From assembly GCA_014192545.1 (NCBI GenBank), contig BJHL01000005.1, forward strand, positions 155,916 to 219,915: DNA of 64,000 nt, read 5' to 3'. The notes beneath the pieces are model-generated. The model worked only from the letters and a program-made list of their open reading frames with translations. It was not told where the DNA came from and did no database searches. This document shows, one piece after another, positions 46,239 to 55,142 of this stretch. Both the position numbers and the translations under genes were made by a program. Position 1 is the first letter of the stretch. The number at the start of each line of letters is the position of its first letter. The stretch comes from Phycisphaerae bacterium (GTDB lineage: Bacteria; Planctomycetota; Phycisphaerae; Phycisphaerales; UBA1924).

Positions 46239-46417
46239 GGAAACCTCGGACCCTCGTCGTGGACAGTGGCCCGCTTGGGCGAAGTCGGCACCGTGCCAAG
46301 CAGTCGCGAGTGGGCGATGAGGGAAGGGATGATAGGCGGCGGTGGAGAAGCGGACAAAGGGGCTTTGCGAGCGATATGTAAGTTATTGTGGGTAATGGGC
46401 TTGGTAGAGGCCGCAGA

Positions 46418-46897
46418 CTACGTGTTGCTGGGCCGGTCAACCGCGAGGCTACCCGCACCCCAGATAAAGACGGGGATGGCCAGGGCGATCATGACACAGT
46501 TACGGATGACTTGGCACCAGCCCACGCCGCCTGTGCAGGGCCATTCGAGTTCGCCAAAGCAACTGCATTTGGTGTCGATGCCGCGCAGGATGACGCTGAC
46601 AACGCCCGCGATGAAGGCGGTAAGCATCGCAGTGATGACGCCAGCACTGGCGCGGGCCCACAAGCCCAGCACGAGGCACGTGCCAGCGATGATTTCAGTC
46701 CAGGGGATGACATATGCCATCGTGATGATGATGTGCGAGTGGGCGTCAACGTCGAGCATCTTGAAGCCCATGATGCTGTCGGCAAAGCCCTGGGGTTTGG
46801 CGAGTTTGAGTGTGCCTGCGAAAATGAAGAGGCCGCCCAGGAGAACGCGGCAGAGGAGTGAGAGCCAGCCGGTGGCAGATGGGGTTTTGTCGTTCAT
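46418..46897 (-). CDS. MauE/DoxX-like membrane protein
   Basis: 159 residues with four transmembrane helices. LLCRVLLGGLFIFAGTLKLA is the DoxX/MauE start, followed by AYVIPWTEIIAGTCLVLGLW. A CxCFG motif (KCSCFGELEWPCTG) is typical of MauE-like proteins thought to handle thiol-disulfide exchange. It lies 21 bases after the rhodanese gene in the same operon, which supports a sulfur or redox role. No mau structural gene is present. Confidence 0.8.
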   Translation of the reverse strand: MNDKTPSATGWLSLLCRVLLGGLFIFAGTLKLAKPQGFADSIMGFKMLDVDAHSHIIITMAYVIPWTEIIAGTCLVLGLWARASAGVITAMLTAFIAGVVSVILRGIDTKCSCFGELEWPCTGGVGWCQVIRNCVMIALAIPVFIWGAGSLAVDRPSNT

Positions 46898-46918
46898 GGT
46901 GTTGAGTCCTTCGCGCGG

Positions 46919-47452
46919 TTAGTTTTCGTAGAAGGGTTTGCCCGTGGCGGTGGGGTAGTTGGCGGCGGACCAGGCGGGATAGCCATCAGTCAAGACATGG
47001 GTGAGTTTGTAGCCGTTTTCTTGCAGCATTTTGGCGGTGTTGTGGCTGGCGTCGCAGGCTCCGCCGCCGCAATAGATGACGATGCGGGTGTTGGGGTCCA
47101 TGAAGTTGAGTGCGTCTTGGGCTTTGCCTTCGTAGAACAGATTGGCAGGGAGCCAGAAGGAGTTGGCGATGTGTCCAGCTTCGAACTCTTCGCGCGAGCG
47201 CGCGTCGACGACGTGGGCGCCGGCGTCAACCAGTTGCTTGGCTTGGGCGAGGGTGATGTCCAGTCCCAGCGTGACGGCCTGGGGCGCGTCGGGCGATGTG
47301 GCGGGCGTGTTGCTCGTGCCGAGGACGAGTGGCGGCGGTGCATCGGGCTTGAGCTTGAGTGGTTCGTGAATCGCAGAGTGGGTCAGGCCAGCGAGGATGC
47401 CGACCAGAGCAATGAGTGCGAAGCGACCGGCGTGGGTGGGAAGGGTGGGCAT
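46919..47452 (-). CDS. membrane-anchored rhodanese-domain protein
   Basis: 177 residues. An N-terminal membrane helix (FALIALVGILAGLTHSAI) is followed by one rhodanese domain with DARSREEFEAGHIANSFWLP and the active-site loop IVIYCGGGACDASHNTAKML (catalytic Cys). It should face the periplasm and carry persulfide or act as a thiol sulfurtransferase. The MauE-like gene follows immediately. A GC-rich terminator and the DUF1573 gene lie upstream. Confidence 0.85.
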   Translation of the reverse strand: MPTLPTHAGRFALIALVGILAGLTHSAIHEPLKLKPDAPPPLVLGTSNTPATSPDAPQAVTLGLDITLAQAKQLVDAGAHVVDARSREEFEAGHIANSFWLPANLFYEGKAQDALNFMDPNTRIVIYCGGGACDASHNTAKMLQENGYKLTHVLTDGYPAWSAANYPTATGKPFYEN

Positions 47453-47510
47453 GGAGGTGGGGGATTGTTTGCCGGTGGATGCGGGGCGTTCTTAGCGGGG
47501 GGCAGCCCCC

Positions 47511-47548
47511 AAAACGCCAACGCCCCGCGAAGGGTGCGGGGCGTTGGC
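47511..47548 (-). terminator. intrinsic terminator of the DUF1573 gene
   Basis: A perfect 13-bp stem, GCCAACGCCCCGC with GCGGGGCGTTGGC, around a seven-base loop. On the minus strand it is followed by CGTTTTGG. It lies about 36 bases after the DUF1573 stop. Confidence 0.85.
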
Positions 47549-47584
47549 AAATCGTGTGTACGAGAACGGGATGGGCCTCATGGG

Positions 47585-48955
47585 TTACTTGGGAGCGACC
47601 TTTTCGGCTTCCTTCTTGACTTCTTTTTCGACTTGCTTCTTGAGCTCTTCCTTCTTCTCTGGCACCAGCGTGCTGGGCTTTTGGTCCCAGTTCTGGCCAG
47701 GGTTGCCAGCGGGCTGAGCTGCGGGCTGGCTGGCAGCGCGCGTGAAGCCGAAGTAGCGGACGCGCATTTGCTTGTCGGAACCTTCGTTGTCGGTGGTGAC
47801 CAGCATTTCGCCGCGGATGGGGCCTTGCTGCGCGGGGGCGGTGCCGGTGATGACGATGTTCCACGCGCTGGGGGTTTGCGTGGTGTCTTCCTTGATTTCA
47901 AACTTCATGAACGAAGGGATTGCGCCTTGCTGGCCAACAGCTTGGGGGATGTCTTCGACACTGAGGACCTTGAAGGCCTTGCCGTTGCGGGGAACGAGGC
48001 GAAGCTGCGAGTTGATCGCTTGGCTGGGCGAGAGGCCCGGGAATTGGAGCTGGCTGGGCATGACTTGGATGTCGCCGATGATTTCGCCCATGACAATCGC
48101 GTTGAGGGTGCGGTTGGGATCGCTGGTGCGGATCGAAACGTTGGCGTTCATCGGGCCTGGGACAGCGCTGGAAGTCAGGCCGACTTCAATGGTGGTTTGC
48201 TCAACATTTTGGCCGTCAACTTGCACGGTCTTGGTTTCGAGAATCTTGGCTTCAACGGCGGGGTTGTTTGGAGTCACGCCAGTGATCGTGAGGCCAGGCA
48301 CGCGGCTGGTGACGGTGACGGTGCCCTTGGCACCTTGATCGCGAGCGACTTGGCCCATGTTGAGGGCCATGGGCTCAACGCGAAGTTGCGGCACCACGTT
48401 GCTCTTGATCTGCACCTGCTTGGTGGGGGCGGTGGGGTCGTTGGTGGCGATGGTCACAGTCGTGTGCTGCGCGCCGCTGCGGTTGGCTGGGTTGTACGTG
48501 ACTGTTACGAAGCCGCTCTCGCCAGGCTGATAAGTCGTTTTATCGAGCTTGGGGACGGTGCAGCCGCAGGAGCCGGTTGTGCTGCGAATTTCGAGGGGGC
48601 CAGTGCCGTTATTGGTGAACTTGATTTGTTTGGTGACGGACGTTGTGTCGGGAATGTTGCCCAGCTCGACTGCGTCGCCGCTATCGATGGTGATGCGGCC
48701 GCCCGTGTCGACGATGGGGTCGGTGTTGGGCGTGGGCTTGGATTCGATCTGTTCTTTCTTCAAGTCGGCGGGCGAAATCTGCTTGATTTCAGCAGGCTTG
48801 ATCTCGACGGGCTTCACTTCAACGGGCTTGACGTCAACCGGCTTGGTTTCAGCGGGTTTCGCGGGAGCCGTCGGCGCGGTGCTTTGGGCGAAGGCGGTGC
48901 CTGCGAGAATGGCAAGGCTGGCAGCGGTGAGAGCGAAAGCACGTTGACGAAGCAT
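47585..48955 (-). CDS. exported DUF1573-domain protein
   Basis: 456 residues. Signal peptide (LRQRAFALTAASLAILAGTAFA). A Lys/Pro/Glu-Val/Ile repeat (VDVKPVEVKPVEIKPAEI) spans about residues 39-58. Then a DUF1573 Ig-like domain with TGSCGCTVPKLDKTTYQPGE, which contains the family's CGCT motif, and two further beta-sandwich-like modules (TSRVPGLTITGVTPNN; PSQLQFPGLSPSQAINSQLR). The C-terminus is Lys/Glu-rich. Periplasmic; the function is unknown. Separate transcript from the rhodanese-MauE operon. Confidence 0.85.
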   Translation of the reverse strand: MLRQRAFALTAASLAILAGTAFAQSTAPTAPAKPAETKPVDVKPVEVKPVEIKPAEIKQISPADLKKEQIESKPTPNTDPIVDTGGRITIDSGDAVELGNIPDTTSVTKQIKFTNNGTGPLEIRSTTGSCGCTVPKLDKTTYQPGESGFVTVTYNPANRSGAQHTTVTIATNDPTAPTKQVQIKSNVVPQLRVEPMALNMGQVARDQGAKGTVTVTSRVPGLTITGVTPNNPAVEAKILETKTVQVDGQNVEQTTIEVGLTSSAVPGPMNANVSIRTSDPNRTLNAIVMGEIIGDIQVMPSQLQFPGLSPSQAINSQLRLVPRNGKAFKVLSVEDIPQAVGQQGAIPSFMKFEIKEDTTQTPSAWNIVITGTAPAQQGPIRGEMLVTTDNEGSDKQMRVRYFGFTRAASQPAAQPAGNPGQNWDQKPSTLVPEKKEELKKQVEKEVKKEAEKVAPK

Positions 48956-49171
48956 GTGGAATCCCTTTCGAATGACTGATGCGTCGGCCTCGGGCGAGGC
49001 CAGAACTTATTTGTATATGGACCGAATGAAACCCTTGTGTGGGATTGTTTGCCCCATGGGCGGAGGTGTTCAGGGGCGCAACTGAAGAAATCTCGACCAT
49101 TTCATTCGCCAACGGGCCGCGAGCGGGCACTTGGCGTTGCCCTCAAGCCTTTTGGGCGGTAGGCTTTGCGC

Positions 49172-50434
49172 ATGTCCGCACCGATTTGGCAATCTGGCAG
49201 TTTGGCAAAGCCCCTGCGTATAGGGTCGGTGCAACTTGAGACCAACTTGCTGCTGGCGCCGATTGCGGGATATTGCGATTTGGCGTTTCGCACGGTGTGT
49301 CGCGAGTGGGGCGGGGTGGGGCTGGCTTGCACCGATTTGCTGAGTCCGCAAGGATTGCTTCGTGGGTCGGCGTCGAGCCTTGATCTTGCGAAGACCAACG
49401 ATTTTGACAAGCCAGTGGGCATGCAGTTGTACGGCAGCGATCCGGAAATCATGGCGGCTGGGGCGCGGTGGGCGGTGGAGCATGGCGCGACGGTGATTGA
49501 TATCAACATGGGTTGCCCGGTTGACAAGGTGACGAAGAAAGACGGCGGCAGTGCGCTGCTGACGAACTTGGATCGCGCCGTGGGCATCGCAAAGCGCGTG
49601 CGGGAAGAGTTGGATCGCATGCCGCTGAGTGCGGAGGAGTGGCGGCGGCGGATGGGTGTGGGAGCGAAGGGGCGAGGAAGCGAGGGAGCGAGAGAGGGGC
49701 AAAAAGAAATTGGAAATGCGGGTCTTCCCCCTCCTTCGCTTCCTCGCTCCCTCGCTCCTTCGCTCACCCCCGGCCCCGTGCCTCTCACTTGCAAGATGCG
49801 CATCTGTTGGCACAATGCGGACTTTGAAGCCGGCACGCAGTGCTCGCCACATTTGGCGCGCATGCTGGCGGACGTGGGTGTGGCGGCGGTGACGGTACAC
49901 GGGCGCACGACGGAGATGAAGTTTTCTGGCGTGGTGCAACTTGCGGGCATCAAGCGCGTGGTTGATGAAGTCAACGGCGTGATTCCGGTAATTGGCAACG
50001 GCGATGTGAAGACGCCGCAAGATGCGGAGCGCATGCTGCGCGAGACGGGCTGCGATGGCGTGATGATCGGGCGGGCTGCCCTCACGGAGCCTTGGCTGTT
50101 TCGCAGCGTGTGGCACTACTTGCAGACGGGCGAGGAGATCAGGCAGCCTTCGCTTGAAGAGAAGATCGCGACGATTCGGCGGTACTTCCGCTTGATGCAG
50201 GAACATCGCGACGATCGCTACGCGATTTGGCAAATTCAGCGGCGAATTAGCTGGTTTGCAAAGAAGATGGCGGTCAAGCTGCCTGATGGCCGGATGGAAA
50301 GCGTGAAGCCATTCAAGGAAGCGATGCGCACGACCAAGACTCCTGCGGAAGTGGAAGCTTGTCTGGATGTGTTCGTGAGCGGCGGGCTGCGAGGCGGAGC
50401 GGAGGCGGAGGAAGAGGTGGGGAGCGAGGCGTAG
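49172..50434 (+). CDS. dusB: tRNA-dihydrouridine synthase with low-complexity insertion
   Basis: 420 residues. A flavoenzyme reducing uridines in tRNA D-loops. N-terminal LAPIAGYCDLAFRTVCREWG, catalytic cysteine in DINMGCPVDKVTKKDGGSAL (Cys115), VTVHGRTTEMKFSG, VIGNGDVKTPQDAERM and GVMIGRAALTEPWLF. Residues about 163-198 are an insertion (AKGRGSEGAREGQKE ... LPPPSLPRSLAPSLTPG) between RVREELDR and PVPLTCKMR. It is encoded by two complementary repeat arms that keep the frame open. ATG 49172; a TTG at 49166 is not needed. Confidence 0.9.
   Translation: MSAPIWQSGSLAKPLRIGSVQLETNLLLAPIAGYCDLAFRTVCREWGGVGLACTDLLSPQGLLRGSASSLDLAKTNDFDKPVGMQLYGSDPEIMAAGARWAVEHGATVIDINMGCPVDKVTKKDGGSALLTNLDRAVGIAKRVREELDRMPLSAEEWRRRMGVGAKGRGSEGAREGQKEIGNAGLPPPSLPRSLAPSLTPGPVPLTCKMRICWHNADFEAGTQCSPHLARMLADVGVAAVTVHGRTTEMKFSGVVQLAGIKRVVDEVNGVIPVIGNGDVKTPQDAERMLRETGCDGVMIGRAALTEPWLFRSVWHYLQTGEEIRQPSLEEKIATIRRYFRLMQEHRDDRYAIWQIQRRISWFAKKMAVKLPDGRMESVKPFKEAMRTTKTPAEVEACLDVFVSGGLRGGAEAEEEVGSEA
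49661..49765. repeat. inverted low-complexity repeat inside dusB (GAGCGA units)
   Basis: The left arm 49661-49692 is GGAGCGAAGGGGCGAGG-like. The right arm 49731-49765 is its imperfect reverse complement (TTCCTCGCTCCCTCGCTC). The centre is 38 bases. It lies wholly within the dusB reading frame, encoding a Gly/Arg/Ser then Pro/Ser/Leu-rich loop. Confidence 0.88.
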
Positions 50435-50474
50435 GCGAGACCGCCGCTTGGAAGCTGTCGCGATAGAGTTGCCG

Positions 50475-52097
50475 ATGCAAATGATAAAAACATCGGCGGC
50501 GGCTCTTGCGATACTGCTTGCATGCATCGCGAGCGGCGGCGAAGTTGACGACGAGGATGACGCGAGGTTGGGGAGTGTGGGTGTGTACTTCAGTGTGCCC
50601 GCGGCGCAGCCGCGAGAGGTGCCGGTGTTTGCCGAGGTGAAGGCGCAGCTACCGACAATTGTGTTTGATGATCGGCGTGATTTGGTGCGGCTGTATGACC
50701 GTGCGTGGGAGCTCGCGTTTGCGAATATTGAGAAGCCAGTGATTGACGAGAAACGCGGGCATGTGCTCGCGCGCACATACGTCGACGCGGCCTTCAGCGA
50801 CAATATTTTTCAGTGGGATACGTGCTTCATGATGGGGTTTGCGAAGTACGGGCACGAGGCGTTCGCGTTTATTGAGAGCTTGGACAATTTCTATGCGTTG
50901 CAACGCGACGATGGGTTTATTTGCCGAGAGTTTCGCAAGGCGGATGCAGCGCCAGTGATGTTTCCGACAGAGCGTGACAGCGTGAACCCACCGATTTTCG
51001 CGTGGGCGGAAGTGGAATACGCGCGAAGCAGCGGCGACGTAGCGCGGTTTGCAGTGGTGTTGCCTGTGCTGGATAAATATGCAAGTTGGCTTGAAGCGAA
51101 TCGCAGTGCAGAGGTGAAGGTGGGCGAAGGGGCGAGTGCTCGCACGGTGAAGTTGTATTGGAACACGCCCTTTGGCAGCGGGATGGACAACACGCCCGAA
51201 CGCGGCGATGCGTGGGTGAGCATGTCGGCCCAGATGGCGGAGATGTATGAATCGCTCGCGGTGATGGCGACCCATGCGAAGCTGCCCGAGCGAGCGGCGG
51301 CGTATAGCGAGCGGCGCGCGGTGATTGCTGACGCGATAAACGCGGCGATGTGGGATGATGAAGCTGGGATGTACTTCAACGTGATGAGCGATGGCTCGCG
51401 GGTGCGCGAGCGGACTATCGGGTGCTTCTGGCCGATTTGGGCGGATGTTGCGAGCGAGGAGCGGGCGAAGCGTGTGAGTCGTGTGTTGCTGGATGAAAGT
51501 GAGTTTTACACGCAGGTTCCGTTTGCGACGATTTCAAAGACGCATGAGAAGTTTGATGAATGGGGCGGATATTGGCTCGGCGCGAGTTGGGCACCCACGA
51601 CGCGCATGGCTCTTGATGGGCTCAAGCGCAGTGGTGCGAAACTCGCAGCGTATCGAGCGGCGTACCAGTATGTGGATGCGATAAACAGCGTGCATGAAGC
51701 GACGGGGACGATTTGGGAGAATTACGCGCCGATGTATTTGTCGTTTGGCGGCAATCCACTCAGCCCGCAGCCCGGACAGCCCAGCAAGCGTGATTTTGTC
51801 GGATGGTCAGGGCTTGGGCCTATTGCGATTCTGATCGAAGACATCATCGGCATCGAGCCCGATGCGCTGAGCAACAGCGTGACGTGGACATTGCAGCGGA
51901 CCGATCGCGTGGGCGTGCAAGGCTTGCAACTGGGCAAGACACGACTCTCGCTGGTTGCACAGCCGCGTGAGGTGCTGAGTGATGAAGTGGTGATTGATGT
52001 TGAAAGTGGCGGCGCGTTCACGCTACGTGTGCGCGTAGAGGAGCGTGAAGTGACGGCGGAGATTCAAGCGGGGCGGACGCAGGTGCGCGTGCCGTAG
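50475..52097 (+). CDS. exported GH37/GH63-like (trehalase-type) glycosidase
   Basis: 540 residues. An (alpha/alpha)6-barrel glycoside hydrolase. An N-terminal signal peptide (KTSAAALAILLACIASG) directs export. Family signatures are FQWDTCFMMGFAKYGHEAFA, the catalytic-acid region WNTPFGSGMDNTPERGD, FDEWGGYWLGASWAPTTRMAL and the probable base region EATGTIWENYAP. This is the MGH1/GH63/GH37 group; the substrate (trehalose, mannosylglycerate or glucosides) cannot be told. ATG 50475 chosen; ATG 50481 is equally possible. Confidence 0.82.
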   Translation: MQMIKTSAAALAILLACIASGGEVDDEDDARLGSVGVYFSVPAAQPREVPVFAEVKAQLPTIVFDDRRDLVRLYDRAWELAFANIEKPVIDEKRGHVLARTYVDAAFSDNIFQWDTCFMMGFAKYGHEAFAFIESLDNFYALQRDDGFICREFRKADAAPVMFPTERDSVNPPIFAWAEVEYARSSGDVARFAVVLPVLDKYASWLEANRSAEVKVGEGASARTVKLYWNTPFGSGMDNTPERGDAWVSMSAQMAEMYESLAVMATHAKLPERAAAYSERRAVIADAINAAMWDDEAGMYFNVMSDGSRVRERTIGCFWPIWADVASEERAKRVSRVLLDESEFYTQVPFATISKTHEKFDEWGGYWLGASWAPTTRMALDGLKRSGAKLAAYRAAYQYVDAINSVHEATGTIWENYAPMYLSFGGNPLSPQPGQPSKRDFVGWSGLGPIAILIEDIIGIEPDALSNSVTWTLQRTDRVGVQGLQLGKTRLSLVAQPREVLSDEVVIDVESGGAFTLRVRVEEREVTAEIQAGRTQVRVP

Positions 52098-52148
52098 AGC
52101 AGGTCGCGGAGGGGCGGAGTGGGGCGGAGGGACGCCGAGCGTGAAGGG

Positions 52149-54011
52149 TTAGATTCGGACCGCGCGGATCGCAAGAAACATCGGGATTTCGCGGCGGGCG
52201 CGGTTTTCTTCGGTCGCGCGCGGACCGGGTTGGCTTTGGCGCAGGCTGGGCCATTCTTCGAGAGCGTCGATGAGCAGGCCAGCTTCGGCGAAGGTGCGGA
52301 CGTAGGTTTGGATGGGGCGGTGATAAGTGGTAGTCGTGACTGGTTGCTTGCCCGTTGCGACTTCGCCGGGATTCATCACGATTTCGCGCTGGCCTGCGGA
52401 GAGATAGCCATCGACGCGGCGGTATTGCAGCGCGCGGGTCCAGTCTTGCTTTGGTTTGTCATCGAAGCGATTGTCGCCGCGCTTGCTTGAACTCTTCGCG
52501 CTCGCTTTGTCTTCGCGGCTGCGGTAGCCCTTGCGTTTAGCGTTGCTTTGCAAAGCACCCGCGCTGGGGCGAGCGTTCATGTCCCAGCCCCACGCGGTTT
52601 GGCCTGGACTGCGAAACGCGGGATGCAGCATGACGGCGACGAACGTACCGCGAGGCTTGAGCAGCGCTCGGACGCCTTGCAGCACCGGGAGCATGGGCTC
52701 GATGTTCATGAGCGCGAGCACGCAACTTGCCGCGTCAAAAATCGGCTGCAAACCCAGCGAATTCAGTTCGCGAGCATCGCCTGCGTGATAACTGCCGCGA
52801 GGGTCGGCCTTCTTCGCAGCGGCGATCAGTCGCGGAGCAGCATCAACGCCTGTGGGTTGCACGCCCGCACGCGCGAGCAGTCGGCAGAGCTGGCCCTGGC
52901 CGCAGGCGATGTCGAGCATGTGTTGATTGGCGCGAGGGTCAAGCAGTCGCATGACGCCCGGCAGCACGAGTTGCTCGTGATGATCGCTGCCGCGTTCGTC
53001 GAGGAGATTGTCGTACCAATCGGCGACGTGATTCCACGAAGAATTGACGGAGCTTTGAGAAGGAGTGGGGGAAGTGACGGAGTGACGCGGTGACGAAGTG
53101 GAGGACGGTTGTGCGGGCGAGACTTCAGCGAGCTTCGTGCTTTGTGCCTTGGCATCTCCTGCCTTTGCTTCGTCAATCCGTAACTCCGTCACTTCGTCAC
53201 TCTTCTTCTTCATCACCTCTTCGATGCTTGTATTCGCGAGGCTCGCGAACTTGCCGGGCAGTTCGCTGATGAAGTTGGTCATCTTGCCGGTTGCCGGGTG
53301 GCGGAATCCCAGTTCCATCGCGTGGAGGCAGACGCGGCCGATGGGATCGGTGGTTGCACCGAATCGGCGGTCGCCCACGATGGGCTTGCTGAGGCTTGCC
53401 ATGTGAACGCGAATTTGATTCTTGCGGCCTGTATCAAGCCGAAGCAGCAGCAACGAGCGATTGCCCGCTTGAGCCGCGACGCGATAGTGCGTGACGGCGA
53501 GCTTGGCGGGTTCGTCTTCGTCATCGCGCGACGCGCGCGTGCCGGGCGGAACATTCGCGAGCGTGGGCGCACTCTTCATGTAGCCATCGACACCTTCGTA
53601 GAGATAGCTTTGCACCAGGCCCGTGAGTTCGCTACTGCCGAATGCACCCTCGACGACTGCGGCGTACGTGCGCTGCACGCGTTTGGCGCGGAAGTCTTCC
53701 TTGAGCCATGCAAACGCTTGCTCGCTCTTGGCAAAGACGAGCAAGCCCGAGGCTTCGCGATCAAGGCGATGAATGATCCACGCGCGGGCGTTGCGGCCGC
53801 CTTTGCGGTTGCGCACGTGCGATTTCACGAGGCTGAACACGTTTTCAACTTCTTGCGTGGGCGGCGGCACAGTGGGAATGCCCGTGGGTTTGTCGACAAC
53901 CAGCACGTGCTCGTCCTCATACACGAGCTTGACCGCACCGCCGATGGTGCGATAACGATCACGCGGGGGTTGCGAGGAGGCGGGACGATCAGAACGAGAA
54001 GGTTTGGGCAC
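52149..54011 (-). CDS. fusion: RluA-type pseudouridine synthase and SAM methyltransferase
   Basis: 620 residues, GTG start at 54011. Residues ~25-255 are an RluA-like pseudouridine synthase: VVDKPTGIPTVP, catalytic HRLDREASGLL (Asp84), QRTYAAVVEG, RLDTGRKNQIRVHMASLSKP. Residues ~330-620 are a class I methyltransferase: MLDIACGQGQLCRLLARAGV (SAM motif I, about 365), GVDAAPRLIAAA, DAASCVLALMNIEP. The joint (about 270-312) is encoded by the low-complexity inverted repeat at 53074-53202. The methyltransferase half resembles separate stand-alone proteins. Probably RNA modification; the second substrate is unknown. Confidence 0.85.
   Translation of the reverse strand: MPKPSRSDRPASSQPPRDRYRTIGGAVKLVYEDEHVLVVDKPTGIPTVPPPTQEVENVFSLVKSHVRNRKGGRNARAWIIHRLDREASGLLVFAKSEQAFAWLKEDFRAKRVQRTYAAVVEGAFGSSELTGLVQSYLYEGVDGYMKSAPTLANVPPGTRASRDDEDEPAKLAVTHYRVAAQAGNRSLLLLRLDTGRKNQIRVHMASLSKPIVGDRRFGATTDPIGRVCLHAMELGFRHPATGKMTNFISELPGKFASLANTSIEEVMKKKSDEVTELRIDEAKAGDAKAQSTKLAEVSPAQPSSTSSPRHSVTSPTPSQSSVNSSWNHVADWYDNLLDERGSDHHEQLVLPGVMRLLDPRANQHMLDIACGQGQLCRLLARAGVQPTGVDAAPRLIAAAKKADPRGSYHAGDARELNSLGLQPIFDAASCVLALMNIEPMLPVLQGVRALLKPRGTFVAVMLHPAFRSPGQTAWGWDMNARPSAGALQSNAKRKGYRSREDKASAKSSSKRGDNRFDDKPKQDWTRALQYRRVDGYLSAGQREIVMNPGEVATGKQPVTTTTYHRPIQTYVRTFAEAGLLIDALEEWPSLRQSQPGPRATEENRARREIPMFLAIRAVRI
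53074..53202. repeat. inverted low-complexity repeat at the fusion junction (GTGACGGA units)
   Basis: The left arm 53074-53101 contains GTGACGGAGTGACGCGGTGA. The right arm 53171-53202 contains CCGTCACTTCGTCACTC, the imperfect complement. The centre is about 70 bases. It lies exactly between the two catalytic domains. The GTGACGAAGT-type units recur at 61903-61924. Confidence 0.85.
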
Positions 54012-54084
54012 GGGGAATCAAAGGGGGGCTGAGGGGGAAAGTCTTGAGGCGATTGGTTGCTGTTTGCGGACAGGTTGGCAAGCG

Positions 54085-54109
54085 AAAAACGCCGCGATGA
54101 AGCGGCGTT
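54085..54109 (-). terminator. intrinsic terminator of sseA
   Basis: On the minus strand, AACGCCGC and GCGGCGTT pair around TTCATC and are followed by TTTCGC. It lies about 50 bases after the sseA stop. Confidence 0.85.
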
Positions 54110-54156
54110 TGCGTGTTTGATTACGAAAGTTGTGAGCGATTGATGGGCTCTGCCGG

Positions 54157-54999
54157 TTACGAACGCTCGATGGGAGCGCCGATGAGATTGCCGTATTCGG
54201 TCCAGCTACCGTCGTAGTTTTTGCAGTCTTGCACGCCCAAAAGGTACTTGAGGACGAACCAGGTGTGGCTGCTGCGCTCACCAATTCGGCAGTACGCGAT
54301 GGTCGGTTTGCCTTCGATAAGGCCTGCGGTTTTGTACAGCGCGCGAAGATCGTCGACGCTTTTGAAGGTGCCGTCTTGGTTGACGGTTTGGGCCCAGGGA
54401 ACACTCTTTGCACCCGGGACGTGGCCAGCTCGCTGCGCGGTTTCGGTCATGCCGGGCGGCGCGATGATTTTGCCCGTGAATTCGTCGGTGCTGCGCACGT
54501 CGATGAGGTTGCTGTTGCGCGTGGCGATGGCTTCAAGCACTTGCGGCACTTTGGCGCGCAGATCGGCGTTGATGGCCGTGATTTTGTAATCGCTCTTCGC
54601 GAACGCAACGACATCGGCGGTCAGCGGTTTGTCGTCTTCTGCAAGCCACTTGCTGCGCCCGCCGTTCATCAGGCGAACATCAGCGTGGCCGTAATACTTG
54701 AAAAGCCAGAAGCCGTAAGCGGCAAACCAGTTGTTGTTGTCGCCGTAGAGAACGATGGTGTCGGTGGGCTTGATGCCCGCGGAGCTGAGCAGTTTTTCGA
54801 AGTCATCTTTGCTGATGATGTCGCGATTGATTTGATCTTGGAGCTGCGTATTCCAGTTGAAAGCAACCGCGCCGGGAACGTGGCCCGCGCCATATTGCTT
54901 GGTGTCAACGTCGACTTCAACGATGCGAACTGCGGGGCTTTTGAGGTTTTCTTTGACCCAGTTGGTGGATACGAGTGCGTCGGGAAAGGCGTAGGACAT
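54157..54999 (-). CDS. sseA: thiosulfate/3-mercaptopyruvate sulfurtransferase (two-domain rhodanese)
   Basis: 280 residues. Two rhodanese domains. The N-terminal, inactive one has VEVDVDTKQYGAGHVPGAVA. The C-terminal one has LIDVRSTDEFTGKI, AGHVPGAKSVPWA and the active-site loop IAYCRIGERSSH (catalytic Cys). Loop CRIGERS fits thiosulfate sulfurtransferases rather than MST-type CGSGV loops. It transfers sulfane sulfur from thiosulfate to a thiophilic acceptor. It lies downstream of cysK in the same direction, separated by an inverted repeat. Confidence 0.9.
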   Translation of the reverse strand: MSYAFPDALVSTNWVKENLKSPAVRIVEVDVDTKQYGAGHVPGAVAFNWNTQLQDQINRDIISKDDFEKLLSSAGIKPTDTIVLYGDNNNWFAAYGFWLFKYYGHADVRLMNGGRSKWLAEDDKPLTADVVAFAKSDYKITAINADLRAKVPQVLEAIATRNSNLIDVRSTDEFTGKIIAPPGMTETAQRAGHVPGAKSVPWAQTVNQDGTFKSVDDLRALYKTAGLIEGKPTIAYCRIGERSSHTWFVLKYLLGVQDCKNYDGSWTEYGNLIGAPIERS

Positions 55000-55013
55000 G
55001 GGCGGGTTCCTAG

Positions 55014-55142
55014 GGGGAGGGGAGGGGAACGGAGAACGGGGAACGGAGAACAGGGAGCGGATGGCGGAGAACGTCGCAGAGTTGCAGATCGATTCCTTGC
55101 GAGAGCAGCTTCTGACTGCTCTCCGTTCTCCGTTCCCCGCCT
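55014..55142. repeat. inverted low-complexity repeat (GGAACGGAGAAC units)
   Basis: The left arm 55014-55071 has several GGGGAACGGAGAACGGGGAA-like units. The right arm 55118-55142 (CTCTCCGTTCTCCGTTCCCC) complements them. The centre is about 45 bases. It fills the gap between the cysK stop and the sseA start and would put a long hairpin in the cysK-sseA transcript. Confidence 0.88.

Noticed and set aside
46997..48979. A 660-codon + strand frame opposite the rhodanese and DUF1573 genes
   Set aside because: It spans two well-supported opposite genes and a terminator, and the translation is Gly/Asp/Val low-complexity.
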